A stretch of DNA of 34,177 nucleotides from Bacteroidales bacterium Phil6 (GCA_002633315.1 NWBN01000020.1:1-34177); one strand, 5' to 3'. Shown: positions 8,863-18,238, numbered from the stretch's first letter. A program made the numbers and translations. Notes: generated from the sequence alone by a model not told the origin.

Positions 8863-10338
8863 ATGATGAATGACTTGTCAGAATATATTAACAGTAAGAT
8901 TTTCAGGCTTATATGTAAAGCAAGCCATGAGTTGGGTTACAAGACATACGTCATCGGTGGTTACGTAAGAGATATTTTTTTACAAAGAAAATCCGACGAC
9001 ATCGACATTGTAACCATTGGGAGCGGGATAGAGTTGGCTAAAAAAGTGGCTGCACTTCTGAAAGAAAAACGTGAAGTGAAATATTACGGACGTTTCGGCA
9101 CTGCCATGATCCGTGTCAACAATGTCATTTTGGAATTTGTTGGAGCAAGAAAAGAGTCGTACGACCCTTCAAGCCGTAAACCGACAGTGGAAAACGGCAC
9201 TTTGGAAGATGACCTCAACAGACGGGACTTCACCATCAACGCATTGTCTATCAGCCTTAACGAAGACTCCTATGGAGAACTGTTAGATCCTTTCAACGGA
9301 TTACAAGACCTGCATGACAGGATTATACGTACTCCTTTAGATGCAGATATAACCTACTCAGACGACCCTCTCAGAATGTTGAGGGCAATACGTTTTGCGA
9401 CACAATTGCATTTTAAAATAGAAGATGCCTCTTTTGAGGCTATACGCCGTAATGCCGGCAGAATAAAAATCATATCCAAAGAACGTATTACTGAAGAACT
9501 CAACAAGATTCTGATGAGCAAAATGCCAAGCATAGGATTCAGATTATTGGATAAAAGTGGTCTCCTCAGCATTATTTTTCCTCAACTTTATAATCTTAAA
9601 GGTATCGACATTCAAGATGGAAGAGGTCATAAAGACAACTTTTACCATACTTTGGAAGTCCTTGACAACGTAGCCCAAAACAGCGATAATCTTTGGTTAA
9701 GATGGGCTGCTCTGCTTCACGACATCGCCAAACCACAAACAAAACGTTACGACAAAGAGGCTGGTTGGAGTTTTCATGGGCATGAAGTAAAAGGCGCAAA
9801 GATGGTACCCAAGATATTCGCCGACTTTCATCTGCCCATGAACGAGAAAATGCGTTATGTACAGAAACTTGTACTGCTTCATTTAAGACCTATAGTGTTG
9901 GCTCAGGATATTGTGACAGACTCTGCCGTCAGACGTCTTCTTTTCGACGCCGGAGATGATATTGATGACCTTATGATTCTTTGCAATGCCGATATCACAT
10001 CGAAAAACGAAGAGAAGAAAAACAAATATCATAACAACTTCCTGTTGGTAAGACAGAAACTTAAAGAGATTGAAGAAAAAGACCATCTGAGAAACTGGCA
10101 ACCTCCTGTCAACGGTGAGATGATAATGGAAACTTTCAACATAGGACAGTGCATCAATGTGGGAAAAATCAAAAATGCCATCAGAGATGCAATACTCGAC
10201 GGTGTCATAAAAAACAATTTCGAGGAGGCGTATGCTTTTATGAAAGCAGAAGGCTTGAAACTCGGACTCACTGTCGTTAATGAACTTACTGAACATATTG
10301 ATATAAAATCCAACGGTCCGGTACCTAAAAAAGTATAA
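8863..10338 (+). CDS. cca: CCA tRNA nucleotidyltransferase with HD domain
   Basis: A 491-residue class II nucleotidyltransferase that adds or repairs the 3' CCA end of tRNAs. The head domain carries GGYVRD (32-37) and the metal-binding DDIDIV (45-50), followed by the RRDFTINAL and DPLRMLRAIRFATQ nucleotide-recognition motifs. A C-terminal HD phosphohydrolase domain shows HD at 286-287 (LLHDIAKP). The length fits the Bacteroidota HD-containing family. Poly(A) polymerase activity cannot be excluded from the sequence, but no other CCA enzyme is in view. miaA begins one base after the stop codon, making a two-gene tRNA-maturation operon. The start is uncertain between ATG 8863 and ATG 8866. Confidence 0.92.
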   Translation: MMNDLSEYINSKIFRLICKASHELGYKTYVIGGYVRDIFLQRKSDDIDIVTIGSGIELAKKVAALLKEKREVKYYGRFGTAMIRVNNVILEFVGARKESYDPSSRKPTVENGTLEDDLNRRDFTINALSISLNEDSYGELLDPFNGLQDLHDRIIRTPLDADITYSDDPLRMLRAIRFATQLHFKIEDASFEAIRRNAGRIKIISKERITEELNKILMSKMPSIGFRLLDKSGLLSIIFPQLYNLKGIDIQDGRGHKDNFYHTLEVLDNVAQNSDNLWLRWAALLHDIAKPQTKRYDKEAGWSFHGHEVKGAKMVPKIFADFHLPMNEKMRYVQKLVLLHLRPIVLAQDIVTDSAVRRLLFDAGDDIDDLMILCNADITSKNEEKKNKYHNNFLLVRQKLKEIEEKDHLRNWQPPVNGEMIMETFNIGQCINVGKIKNAIRDAILDGVIKNNFEEAYAFMKAEGLKLGLTVVNELTEHIDIKSNGPVPKKV

Positions 10339-10339
10339 T

Positions 10340-11242
10340 ATGGACAAATACCTTATAGTATTGGCAGGTCCTACGGCATCCGGAAAGACAATGACAGCCA
10401 TCAAAATTGCTCTTGCTCTCAACACCGAGATAATTTCTGCTGACAGCAGACAGTTTTACAAAGAACTTTCTATCGGCACAGCGGCACCTACTGCATTGGA
10501 ACTGTCAACTGTAAAACATCATCTTGTACACCATTTAAGCATATTCGACAAATACGATGTGTCCGACTATGAACATGACGTCATCTCTTTGACGAACCAG
10601 CTCTTCAAAAAGCATAATGCCATCGTCTTGACAGGAGGTTCCGGAATGTTCATAGATGCCGTATGCGATGGTCTGGACGACATTCCCGATATAAACGACG
10701 AGACACGAAAAAAAATATCCGATTTATTACAAGACAACGGAATAACTTGCCTCCAAGAATTGGTAAGTCAATATGACCCTGAATATTATTCCATAGTTGA
10801 CAAGAATAATCCGAGACGTCTGCAACGTGCCTTAGAAGTTTATTTTCAAACAGGTATTCCCTACTCTTCTTTCAGAAAAAAACAGAAAAAAAAACGTGAC
10901 TTCAAAATACTGAGATATGCCCTGTTATGGGATAGAGATGCTTTGATAGAAAGAATCAACAAAAGGGTCGATATCATGATGCATGACGGTCTATTGGATG
11001 AGGTCAGATCTGTTTATCCCTATCGTGAGCTAAACAGCCTTAACACGGTAGGTTACAAAGAACTTTTTGACTTCATAGATGGCAAATGCTCTTTAGAAGA
11101 TGCCACAGACCGTATTAAAACCAATACACGACAATACGCCAAACGCCAAATGACATGGTTTCGTAAAAATGATGAATATAAATGGTTTGCCATAGAAGAA
11201 ACAGACGATATAATATCATCTATAAAACATATCATCAAATAA
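10340..11242 (+). CDS. miaA: tRNA dimethylallyltransferase
   Basis: A 300-residue enzyme that transfers a dimethylallyl group to A37 of tRNAs reading UNN codons. It shows the P-loop GPTASGKT (10-17), the DSRQFYKEL motif that contacts the tRNA, GTAAPT, GGSGMF, and the NPRRLQRALE and QYAKRQMTWFR motifs; all are diagnostic of MiaA. It starts one base after the tRNA nucleotidyltransferase stop and is surely co-transcribed and probably translationally coupled. Its last 8 bases overlap the 3' end of the convergent kinase gene. Confidence 0.96.
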   Translation: MDKYLIVLAGPTASGKTMTAIKIALALNTEIISADSRQFYKELSIGTAAPTALELSTVKHHLVHHLSIFDKYDVSDYEHDVISLTNQLFKKHNAIVLTGGSGMFIDAVCDGLDDIPDINDETRKKISDLLQDNGITCLQELVSQYDPEYYSIVDKNNPRRLQRALEVYFQTGIPYSSFRKKQKKKRDFKILRYALLWDRDALIERINKRVDIMMHDGLLDEVRSVYPYRELNSLNTVGYKELFDFIDGKCSLEDATDRIKTNTRQYAKRQMTWFRKNDEYKWFAIEETDDIISSIKHIIK

Positions 11243-12077
11243 TGCCTTTATAGTATTTTTTCAACTCTTCTACCGGTGAAGACAACACCTTGACAACCTT
11301 AAAACTATATGAAGAAGCAGTTTTTCTTAACAGATCTTCAAAACAATAGGCTACGGAACCGACAAAACCAAGATTATACTCATGGTTGTCATTAAGTTTT
11401 AATACATAATAATCAAAAAAAGACTTAAAACTGTTTTCACATAATGTAATGACATAATCATCATTAAAGTTCTCGCTCAGGAATACTGCAAAAGACGCCA
11501 AATAACGTGACGCCTGTTGTTTCTGATAAACATTCCTTATGACATCATCGCGGGTGACACTAAATCTTTCATGAAAAACATTTCTCAGATGACATGGCAT
11601 TATTTCGTAAAAATAATCGTGCAACAATATCTTCCCCAAATAACAACCACTCCCCTCGTCACCAAGTATATAACCGAGCGATACTGCCTGACATTCAATA
11701 TTTTTACCATCATAAATACAAGCATTGGAGCCTGTTCCCATTATACACGCCATCCCTTTTTCTTTTCCAAAAAGAGCATGACATGCCGCCATCATATCCG
11801 ATTCCACAACAATTTCAGTTTCAGGCATCAATTCATTAAATACCTTAGCGATTTTATTTTTATTATCTTCTGTAGAACATCCGGTACCATAAAAATATAC
11901 TGTGTCTATGTCCTTACAATAGACATTCTTAATATTTTCAACTATATCCAGTTTTATATCTTCAATAGCTTTGTAGTTAGGATTAAACCCGACTCCTATC
12001 CAACGTTTTTCATTTTCTGTTTCATCAATGACAGCCCATTCCGACTTCGATGAACCACAATCAACAACGAGTATCAT
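11235..12077 (-). CDS. BadF/BadG/BcrA/BcrD-type ATPase, probable N-acetylglucosamine/glucosamine kinase
   Basis: A 280-residue protein of the ASKHA superfamily. The phosphate-1 motif DCGSSKS (6-12), the GTGSNACIYDG motif and the GDEGSGCYLG segment match bacterial relatives of N-acetylglucosamine kinase in the BadF/BadG family. The likely reaction is ATP-dependent phosphorylation of an amino sugar in the cytoplasm, perhaps from cell-wall recycling; the substrate is inferred only. It has its own -7 box and is separated from the upstream porin by a terminator. The 3' end overlaps miaA by 8 bases on the opposite strand. Confidence 0.85.
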   Translation of the reverse strand: MILVVDCGSSKSEWAVIDETENEKRWIGVGFNPNYKAIEDIKLDIVENIKNVYCKDIDTVYFYGTGCSTEDNKNKIAKVFNELMPETEIVVESDMMAACHALFGKEKGMACIMGTGSNACIYDGKNIECQAVSLGYILGDEGSGCYLGKILLHDYFYEIMPCHLRNVFHERFSVTRDDVIRNVYQKQQASRYLASFAVFLSENFNDDYVITLCENSFKSFFDYYVLKLNDNHEYNLGFVGSVAYCFEDLLRKTASSYSFKVVKVLSSPVEELKKYYKGII

Positions 12078-12087
12078 GTTTTTTTCT

Positions 12088-12096
12088 GCAAAAATA
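12088..12096 (-). promoter_or_regulatory. -7 promoter box of the kinase gene
   Basis: Read on the minus strand this is TATTTTTGC, matching TAnnTTTG, 11 bases before the ATG at 12077. The leader would be very short (about 4 bases). No clear -33 box was found. Confidence 0.5.
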
Positions 12097-12143
12097 ACAA
12101 TAATACCGTTTCAACATCATTTCACATTATCAAAGTAAAAAAA

Positions 12144-12167
12144 GAGGTCGGTTTTTTTGCCGACCTC
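12144..12167 (-). terminator. Intrinsic terminator of the porin gene
   Basis: The 8-bp stem GAGGTCGG (12144-12151) / CCGACCTC (12160-12167) has an 8-nt loop and is followed on the minus strand by a run of seven T (complement of 12137-12143). It lies between the porin stop and the kinase promoter. Confidence 0.85.
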
Positions 12168-12249
12168 AAGGAGAAAATGAAGCTATTCGTATTAGAGTCT
12201 GTGTTTATCATCAAAAATAAAACAACAGTACATACAAAATGTTCAATTA

Positions 12250-13575
12250 TCAGAAGTTATATTGCACCATAAACTGTGCTCTGTTGGCATCACCCCACTG
12301 TTTATCCTGGTTTACACGTTTACCGTAAATATATTCCACGCCGAGCTGTACATTAGGAGCTGCATACCAAAAGAAGTTGGCTGCCAGATAATAACCCTCT
12401 TTATAAAGATTGCTGTCTTCATACATGTCGGGAAGCGACACTGCTACCTGACTGTAAGTGCAGGAAACAAAAGTACGTAAATTAAAATTATACTGCAGTC
12501 CCACATAATACGACATGGCATCAGCTGTTTTAATTTCACTCTTCACAGTATTGTCTTCATTAACTGTTACAGGAAGGAAGTCGAGACCGAGACCGTTAAG
12601 GTCCTGAATATAAGTTGACAAACCTTTACCGTAACTGCACTGATAATATAACACAAATTTATTGGCTATAGTAGTAAGGCCGCTGAGTTGTCCCCCCAAT
12701 GTTGTCACAATTTTTTCTTTATCATCAACTTTGTTATAATAATTGGTATTCCGCAAGATTCCGCTCAATCTCACGTGGCTGTTGTTGCCATTACCCCATG
12801 CAAACTGAATGTAAGCCGGTATATCCGGTATATATTGATTAGAAACCGACTGATAATCAGAGTTGACAGTATAATCAGCCACCGGCATCTCCAACCCTAT
12901 GCCTGTACTGAAATGTCTGCCAAAAGAATGACGATAATTAAACACATTATTATATAAAAATATCATGCCATCAGGTCCTTGTGAATCTATAGTCGGAGGT
13001 ATTGCAGCAGCATCTGTAAACAAACTCGTGGTCCTACCAATGAGGAACCCTCCATAAGTGACATAAGCGTCCTGTAGCACCGGAGTAAAATTCTGTCCGC
13101 TGAAATTGAAATTGATATATGCCCCGAACTTGTTTTTCTTCGGTGATAACGACACTAAGTTATAAAACAAAGTGGTCTGATTAGCATTGAACTGCATCAA
13201 CTTGGAGTTGCCGGGTACTGCAGGAACAGGAATGGCTGAAGTGATAAAATAAGCAGGGTTGTTGATTGAGCCATCAAAGTCCATTGAGGCAGTAGCCTTG
13301 ACATAGCCACCAACACCCATAATAAACTTTTTCTGCTTACTCATCAATGCAAAAGACGGTGTCTTGGGAGCATTGAAACGTTCTGGAGCATTTTCCTCAA
13401 AAATCAAAATGACAGTGGTATCTGACTGTCCGTCATTGGTAATGAATGCCATATCCAGATGTTTTGAATGAGGCCTATGTCTCTTCATAATGATAAGGTC
13501 CTCTTGCGACATGGAACAAAACGGCATAACCATCAATGCCATAAATACTAAAATGATAATTCTTTTTGCTTTCAT
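12250..13575 (-). CDS. Outer-membrane beta-barrel protein, DcaP-like porin
   Basis: A 441-residue secreted protein. The start at 13575 gives a clean signal peptide (MKAKRIIILVFMALMVMPFCSMSQ); the frame opens 22 codons earlier but those residues would mask the signal. After an N-terminal stretch of about 60 residues, the protein shows a GVGGYVKATASMDFDG segment, and alternating hydrophobic/polar strands with aromatic ends continue to the terminal QFMVQYNF, a typical outer-membrane C-terminus ending in Phe. The overall pattern matches the DcaP-type trimeric porins of Bacteroidota; the transported solute is unknown. It is monocistronic and ends at the terminator at 12144. A near-consensus -7 box (TACCGTTG read on the minus strand, 13596-13603) may drive it. 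Confidence 0.8.
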   Translation of the reverse strand: MKAKRIIILVFMALMVMPFCSMSQEDLIIMKRHRPHSKHLDMAFITNDGQSDTTVILIFEENAPERFNAPKTPSFALMSKQKKFIMGVGGYVKATASMDFDGSINNPAYFITSAIPVPAVPGNSKLMQFNANQTTLFYNLVSLSPKKNKFGAYINFNFSGQNFTPVLQDAYVTYGGFLIGRTTSLFTDAAAIPPTIDSQGPDGMIFLYNNVFNYRHSFGRHFSTGIGLEMPVADYTVNSDYQSVSNQYIPDIPAYIQFAWGNGNNSHVRLSGILRNTNYYNKVDDKEKIVTTLGGQLSGLTTIANKFVLYYQCSYGKGLSTYIQDLNGLGLDFLPVTVNEDNTVKSEIKTADAMSYYVGLQYNFNLRTFVSCTYSQVAVSLPDMYEDSNLYKEGYYLAANFFWYAAPNVQLGVEYIYGKRVNQDKQWGDANRAQFMVQYNF

Positions 13576-13689
13576 AATGTTTTTTCTGTTTAAAACAACG
13601 GTAAAAATGAAAAGTTTAAGGACAGCATGATATCTTTTCACATATAAAACATAATATGGATAAAAACAGTGTTTTAAATTTATTTTTAT

Positions 13690-13698
13690 TATTTTTGC
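13690..13698 (+). promoter_or_regulatory. -7 promoter box of speA
   Basis: TATTTTTGC fits the Bacteroidota consensus, 27 bases before the chosen ATG at 13725, for a leader of about 20 bases. No good -33 box is visible. Confidence 0.55.
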
Positions 13699-13724
13699 AG
13701 TTGTAATTCTTGAAATTTAACGAG

Positions 13725-15635
13725 ATGGGAAAAAGTATGAGAAAATGGCGAATTGAAGATTCAGCCGAACTTTACAATATCAACAATTGGGGAATCAACT
13801 ATTTCTCTATCAATGAGAAAGGCAATGTTGTAGTCACACCTCGTCCTGATTGCGTATCAGTAGATTTGAGAGAACTCGTAGATGAACTGCAACTCAGAGA
13901 TGTCTCAGCACCTATGCTAATACGGTTTCCCGACATCATAGACACCCGCATAGAACAAATAGACTCCTGCTTTAAGGCTGCAGCCAAAGAATACGACTAC
14001 AAAGGCAACAACTTTATTGTATTTCCCATCAAAGTCAATCAGATGCGACCTGTGATAGAAGAAATTGTCAGTCACGGCAAGAAATTCAACATAGGACTCG
14101 AAGCAGGTTCAAAACCGGAGTTGCATGCCATCATTGCATCGAATACCGACAGCGAGTCGTTGATAATATGCAATGGTTATAAAGATGAAAGTTTTATAGA
14201 ATTGGCATTGCTCGCCCATAAGATGGGACGTAAAATCATAATAGTCGTTGAAAAACTCAATGAGTTACGTCTTATCACCAAGATAGCCAAACAGTTGAAA
14301 GTCACTCCCAACATTGGAATACGCATCAAGTTGGCAAGTTCCGGCAGCGGTAAATGGGAAGATTCCGGAGGCGATGGCAGCAAATTCGGTCTGTCCTCGT
14401 CAGAACTGTTGGAAGCTCTTGAATACATGGAGAAAAACAACCTCAAAGATTGTCTCAGATTAGTACATTATCATATTGGCAGCCAGGTTACCAAGATACG
14501 CAACATAAAAATCGCACTGAAAGAAGCAGCACAGTTCTATGTACAACTGCACAAAATGGGATTCAACATAGAATTTGTAGATGTCGGAGGTGGTCTCGGC
14601 GTCGATTATGACGGCACAAGGTCCGCCAACTCGGCAAGCAGCGTCAATTACAGCATACAGGAATATGTCAACGATGCCATATTTTCCATTGTCGATGCCT
14701 GTGACAAAAACGAACTGAATCATCCCAATATCATCACCGAGTCCGGACGTGCCTTGACAGCCCACCATTCCGTCCTTATCTTCGAAGTGTTGGAGACCGC
14801 ATCAATTCCTACATGGGAAGACAATGAAGAAGTCACCGACGAAGACCATGAACTCATACACGACCTTTATGATGCCTGGGAAAACCTTACCAGCAAACAA
14901 TCGTCAATGCTTGAGACCTGGCACGATGCACAACAAATCAGAGAAGAAGCACTCGACCTGTTCAGTTTAGGACTTTTAGACCTTAAATCACGTGCCAAGG
15001 TAGAAAGGCTGTTCTGGTCTATTGCAATGGATATAAATCAGATGACTTCGGAACTAAAAAGAGTTCCTGAAGACTTCAGCACCTTGCCAAAATTATTGGC
15101 AGACAAATATTTCTGCAATTTCTCCTTATTTCAGTCCCTGCCTGACACTTGGGCTATAGACCAAATCTTCCCCATTATTCCCATACACCGACTCAATGAA
15201 TATCCCGACAGGAATGCCACATTGCAAGACATCACTTGCGACTCCGACGGGAAAGTCACCAATTATGTCACAAGCCGTAGCGTGACACATAATCTGCCGG
15301 TCCATTCATTGAACAAAAATGAACCTTATTATATAGGTGTATTTCTCGTAGGCGCTTATCAAGAAATACTTGGTGACCTTCACAACCTCTTCGGAGACAC
15401 CAATGCAGTACATGTATCCGTAGATGAAAAAGGCTACTATATTGACCAAATCATTGATGGAGAGACTGTGGCAGAAGTTCTGGAATATGTTCAATATAGC
15501 CCCAAAAAACTTGTACGTGCCGTGGAATCATGGGTTACCACATGTGTGAAACAAGGAAAAATCACTGTTGAAGAAGGTAAGGAGTTCCTTTCCAACTATC
15601 GCTCCGGACTATACGGATATACATATTTGGAATAA
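13725..15635 (+). CDS. speA: Biosynthetic arginine decarboxylase
   Basis: A 636-residue PLP-dependent alanine-racemase-fold decarboxylase that converts arginine to agmatine for polyamine synthesis. Family signatures are FPIKVNQMRPV (PLP lysine), GLEAGSKPEL, the glycine-rich phosphate-binding GSGKWEDSGGDGSKFGL segment, HYHIGSQ, and VGGGLGVDYDGT. The length matches SpeA (about 630-660), not the shorter LysA or ornithine decarboxylases. The frame opens at a TTG at 13710; ATG 13725 is preferred and ATG 13737 is also possible. No agmatine deiminase or other polyamine gene lies next to it. Confidence 0.95.
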   Translation: MGKSMRKWRIEDSAELYNINNWGINYFSINEKGNVVVTPRPDCVSVDLRELVDELQLRDVSAPMLIRFPDIIDTRIEQIDSCFKAAAKEYDYKGNNFIVFPIKVNQMRPVIEEIVSHGKKFNIGLEAGSKPELHAIIASNTDSESLIICNGYKDESFIELALLAHKMGRKIIIVVEKLNELRLITKIAKQLKVTPNIGIRIKLASSGSGKWEDSGGDGSKFGLSSSELLEALEYMEKNNLKDCLRLVHYHIGSQVTKIRNIKIALKEAAQFYVQLHKMGFNIEFVDVGGGLGVDYDGTRSANSASSVNYSIQEYVNDAIFSIVDACDKNELNHPNIITESGRALTAHHSVLIFEVLETASIPTWEDNEEVTDEDHELIHDLYDAWENLTSKQSSMLETWHDAQQIREEALDLFSLGLLDLKSRAKVERLFWSIAMDINQMTSELKRVPEDFSTLPKLLADKYFCNFSLFQSLPDTWAIDQIFPIIPIHRLNEYPDRNATLQDITCDSDGKVTNYVTSRSVTHNLPVHSLNKNEPYYIGVFLVGAYQEILGDLHNLFGDTNAVHVSVDEKGYYIDQIIDGETVAEVLEYVQYSPKKLVRAVESWVTTCVKQGKITVEEGKEFLSNYRSGLYGYTYLE

Positions 15636-15935
15636 AACTTTATTTTTTCATAAACGAATACAATGATTTACAGTTCTAAATAACCGTTACAAGTTATCAA
15701 ATAAAAAGTCTGTTATTTTACAGATTTCAGATACGACATTTGTGTTCCTTGTAACCATTTCGCATAATTTTATCGAAATAATTTACCATATTTTTCTATA
15801 CGTACCATGACAAAATACACGCCGCAGTCATTACTATGCCATTTGGCATGGATTGTAACAATACTATATTTATTGTGATATTTGGCTTCAATAATACCGG
15901 TGTTTCAGACTTGATGGTATTGTTATATGTCGATG
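15636..15935. other. Gene-free gap between speA and the LysR gene
   Basis: This 300-base gap between convergent genes holds no credible coding frame. It contains a perfect 6-bp dyad (ATGCCA / TGGCAT, 15836-15849) and a 9-bp stem with one G-T wobble (AATAATACC at 15890-15898 with GGTATTGTT at 15916-15924). The second lies just past the LysR stop codon and could help end transcription, but neither has a clear T run. Confidence 0.35.
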
Positions 15936-16826
15936 TCACGGTATGATGATTTCTGCCACTTTGCGCAGGATGTCGGCAAAGGCAAGTGCCGACTTCTTGC
16001 GATAGGTGCCTTGTGACCAGAACAAATAACCGCGTGATATCAGCTGTTCGGAGCTTATTATTGGTATCTCCACTATGTCGGGCTCTTCCTGTATTGCCGC
16101 CTGTGTGAGTACAGTGCCCCAATAGCCGCTTTCAAGCATCTGTACAATGGCATGTACATCATTCATCTCCACTCCCACCTTGGGGTTCAATCCATTGTCG
16201 CGAAACATTTCATCTACTTTCTTTCTTGTGGCAAAACCAATGTCCGGCAAAACCAATGGCGTGCGCGACAGTCTTTTCAGTGTGATTGATGACAGATCAG
16301 CCATAGGATGAGACTTATGCACCATGAAACACAGCCGTGAGTAAAACAACGGATGTGTCTCAAAATTATTCGACAGTCCTTCTGTCTTGAATGACAACGC
16401 CATATCTATCTGGTCAGCTTCCAACATAGACATGGCTTCTTCTGATGTGACAAATGTCGCCTTCACCATTATCTTGGGATACCTTTTCGTAAATTGTTGC
16501 AATGCCGTTGTCAGCAGTCTGCTCATGCTGTGTGTCACTCCAATGAGCAATGTCCCCGCCTCAATGCCTTTCAGATCCTTGATGACTTGTCTCCCGCTCT
16601 CAGCCTCCTGTATCGTCTTCAGAGCGTATGGCAGGAATGCCAATCCCGCCTCTGTCGTCACCACACGTTTCCCTATACGGTCGAAAAGCAATACATCCAA
16701 CTCTTCTTCCAACTGTTTGATCTGCTGTGAGAGTGTGCTTTGCGATATATACAACACTTTTGCCGCTTCCGAGAAATTCTGCAACTCACATGCTTTACTG
16801 AAGTATCTTAATTGACGCAGTTCCAT
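15936..16826 (-). CDS. LysR-family transcriptional regulator
   Basis: A 296-residue regulator with an N-terminal winged helix-turn-helix (MELRQLRYFSKACELQNFSE, AAKVLYISQSTLSQQIKQLEEEL, residues 1-45) and a LysR-type substrate-binding domain (GTLLIGVTHSMSRLL onward). It resembles the CynR/CysB-like branch of LysR proteins in general form; the ligand is unknown. It is divergent from the secreted beta-propeller gene at 16986, the usual LysR arrangement, so that gene is the likely target along with lysR itself. Confidence 0.92.
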   Translation of the reverse strand: MELRQLRYFSKACELQNFSEAAKVLYISQSTLSQQIKQLEEELDVLLFDRIGKRVVTTEAGLAFLPYALKTIQEAESGRQVIKDLKGIEAGTLLIGVTHSMSRLLTTALQQFTKRYPKIMVKATFVTSEEAMSMLEADQIDMALSFKTEGLSNNFETHPLFYSRLCFMVHKSHPMADLSSITLKRLSRTPLVLPDIGFATRKKVDEMFRDNGLNPKVGVEMNDVHAIVQMLESGYWGTVLTQAAIQEEPDIVEIPIISSEQLISRGYLFWSQGTYRKKSALAFADILRKVAEIIIP

Positions 16827-16871
16827 ATCTTATCGTTTTTATCTATCGATTTTATAGAAAAAATATATTTT

Positions 16872-16880
16872 GCAAATATA
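16872..16880 (-). promoter_or_regulatory. -7 promoter box of the LysR gene
   Basis: On the minus strand TATATTTGC matches the consensus 46 bases upstream of the start at 16826. It sits in a near-palindromic stretch around TTTGCAAA (16869-16876), which may double as an operator. Confidence 0.5.
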
Positions 16881-16901
16881 TAAATTTCTTTTTACAATAT
16901 A

Positions 16902-16910
16902 TATCTTTGC
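16902..16910 (+). promoter_or_regulatory. -7 promoter box of the secreted beta-propeller gene
   Basis: TATCTTTGC fits TAnnTTTG and lies 76 bases before the ATG at 16986, giving a leader of about 70 bases. It is only 21 bases from the oppositely directed LysR -7 box, so the two promoters are back to back and overlapping. Confidence 0.5.
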
Positions 16911-16985
16911 AAAAAAATCGACAATACCAAAAATATTTTGTCGTTATTCAAGCGGAAAAAACATAATAATTAAAAAACAAACAAG

Positions 16986-17855
16986 ATGAAAAAAATTGTC
17001 ATTTTAACGTTAATGTCATTTTGCATGTCGATGTTATTGCCGGCACAAAATGTAAAAGAAGTGAAAGAAAAACTTCGTTATTGCGAAAGCACCTATCCTT
17101 ATGACGGCGGCATTCTGATTGCCAATTTCGGCACCGACGAACTCAACCCTCTGAATTCCGAAGGTAAGGGATACATCGTTTTCTATAAAGACGGCAAATC
17201 GGAAATCATTGTACCTGCCGACGGCAACCTGTCGGGACCTAAGGGCATGTTCGAACGCAACGGCTATCTTTATGTATGTGACGTCAACAAGATCGTTGTA
17301 TATAATTTAGCTGACAAAGCCAAGTTGACAGATATCATCGACATGCCTGAAGGTGACATGTTCGTCAACGACCTTGCTGCCTACGGCAACACCTTATATG
17401 TCACGGTAACCAATACCGGCAAGATATACAGCATCGACATCAGCGACCCGGCAAGACCCGGACAGCCTGTGGAATGGCTCGATATAAGCGGTCCCAACGG
17501 CATCCTTGTTGGTGACGGAGTGATGTATGTCGCAACTTATGCCACTGACGGCGCGCCAAAAGCAGAAAATGTAATCTACCGTATCGACGACCTCATACAA
17601 CCAAAGGCAATTATGTTGAACGACGTACCCGGACAATACGACGGCATAGCATTCTCTTCCGACGGCAAGTCACTGATTGTAAGCACATGGGGACCTGCAC
17701 AACTGAGCCGTGTAAACCTGTCCGACGGCACCATGAAACCTATTGACATAAAGGTGAAACAAAGTCTTACAGGTCCTGCGGATATAACGGTGAAAGACGG
17801 TTTCATCTATATCCCAGACCTGCCTAACAGCCGCATGATAATAGTTAAAGAATGA
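16986..17855 (+). CDS. Secreted SMP-30/gluconolactonase-like beta-propeller protein
   Basis: A 289-residue protein with a signal peptide (MKKIVILTLMSFCMSMLLPAQ) and repeated propeller blades such as PKGMFERNGYLYVCDVNKIVVYN, VNDLAAYGNTLYVTVTNTGKIY and PNGILVGDGVMYVATY. The NDLAAYG, PNGI and YDGIAFSSDGKSL patterns match the SMP-30/gluconolactonase/LRE-type superfamily, whose members include lactonases but also many proteins of unknown role. Export to the periplasm is expected. It is divergently transcribed from a LysR gene and followed by a terminator. The substrate is not known. Confidence 0.75.
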   Translation: MKKIVILTLMSFCMSMLLPAQNVKEVKEKLRYCESTYPYDGGILIANFGTDELNPLNSEGKGYIVFYKDGKSEIIVPADGNLSGPKGMFERNGYLYVCDVNKIVVYNLADKAKLTDIIDMPEGDMFVNDLAAYGNTLYVTVTNTGKIYSIDISDPARPGQPVEWLDISGPNGILVGDGVMYVATYATDGAPKAENVIYRIDDLIQPKAIMLNDVPGQYDGIAFSSDGKSLIVSTWGPAQLSRVNLSDGTMKPIDIKVKQSLTGPADITVKDGFIYIPDLPNSRMIIVKE

Positions 17856-17910
17856 TGTTGACTCATTAAAACGATTTATACCGTTATTCTCTATAAAACG
17901 TATATTATTG

Positions 17911-17949
17911 TATCCGCAATGCAGATAACAGACGTTGCGGATATTTTTT
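17911..17949 (+). terminator. Intrinsic terminator after the beta-propeller gene
   Basis: The 9-bp stem TATCCGCAA (17911-17919) / TTGCGGATA (17935-17943) has a 15-nt loop and is followed by six T (17944-17949). It lies 55 bases past the stop codon. The rest of the 520-base gap up to 18375 is AT-rich and shows only the promoter box listed next. Confidence 0.85.
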
Positions 17950-18238
17950 ATTACCGAAATGGACATCTTTATCCATGATCGTTTTAGAACAATTAAATTA
18001 ACAATAAAGTCAGAACCTCTTCTCTAACGTTCAGCCATAATTTTTATTTCTTTAAAAAAATACGGGAAGTAATGATATTAAAGTCGCCCCATGTTGCAAC
18101 ATCCGTTATATCTTTTCATATCTGAAAATGAATATCGTAATTTATGAATATTCAATGAAAAACAGACATAATTATACACATCGCATTTCAATCTTTTGAA
18201 AAAACATACTTCAAAGATGACAATATCGCAATTTTTAG

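Noticed and set aside
9883..10425. 180-codon minus-strand frame over the cca/miaA junction
   Set aside because: Overlaps two certain genes on the other strand and looks like random composition.
11517..12053. 178-codon plus-strand frame opposite the kinase gene
   Set aside because: Antisense to clear ASKHA motifs; no domain in its translation.
13710..13724. TTG start at 13710 for SpeA
   Set aside because: ATG at 13725 is more likely and fits the family start; the upstream codons add only MKFNE.
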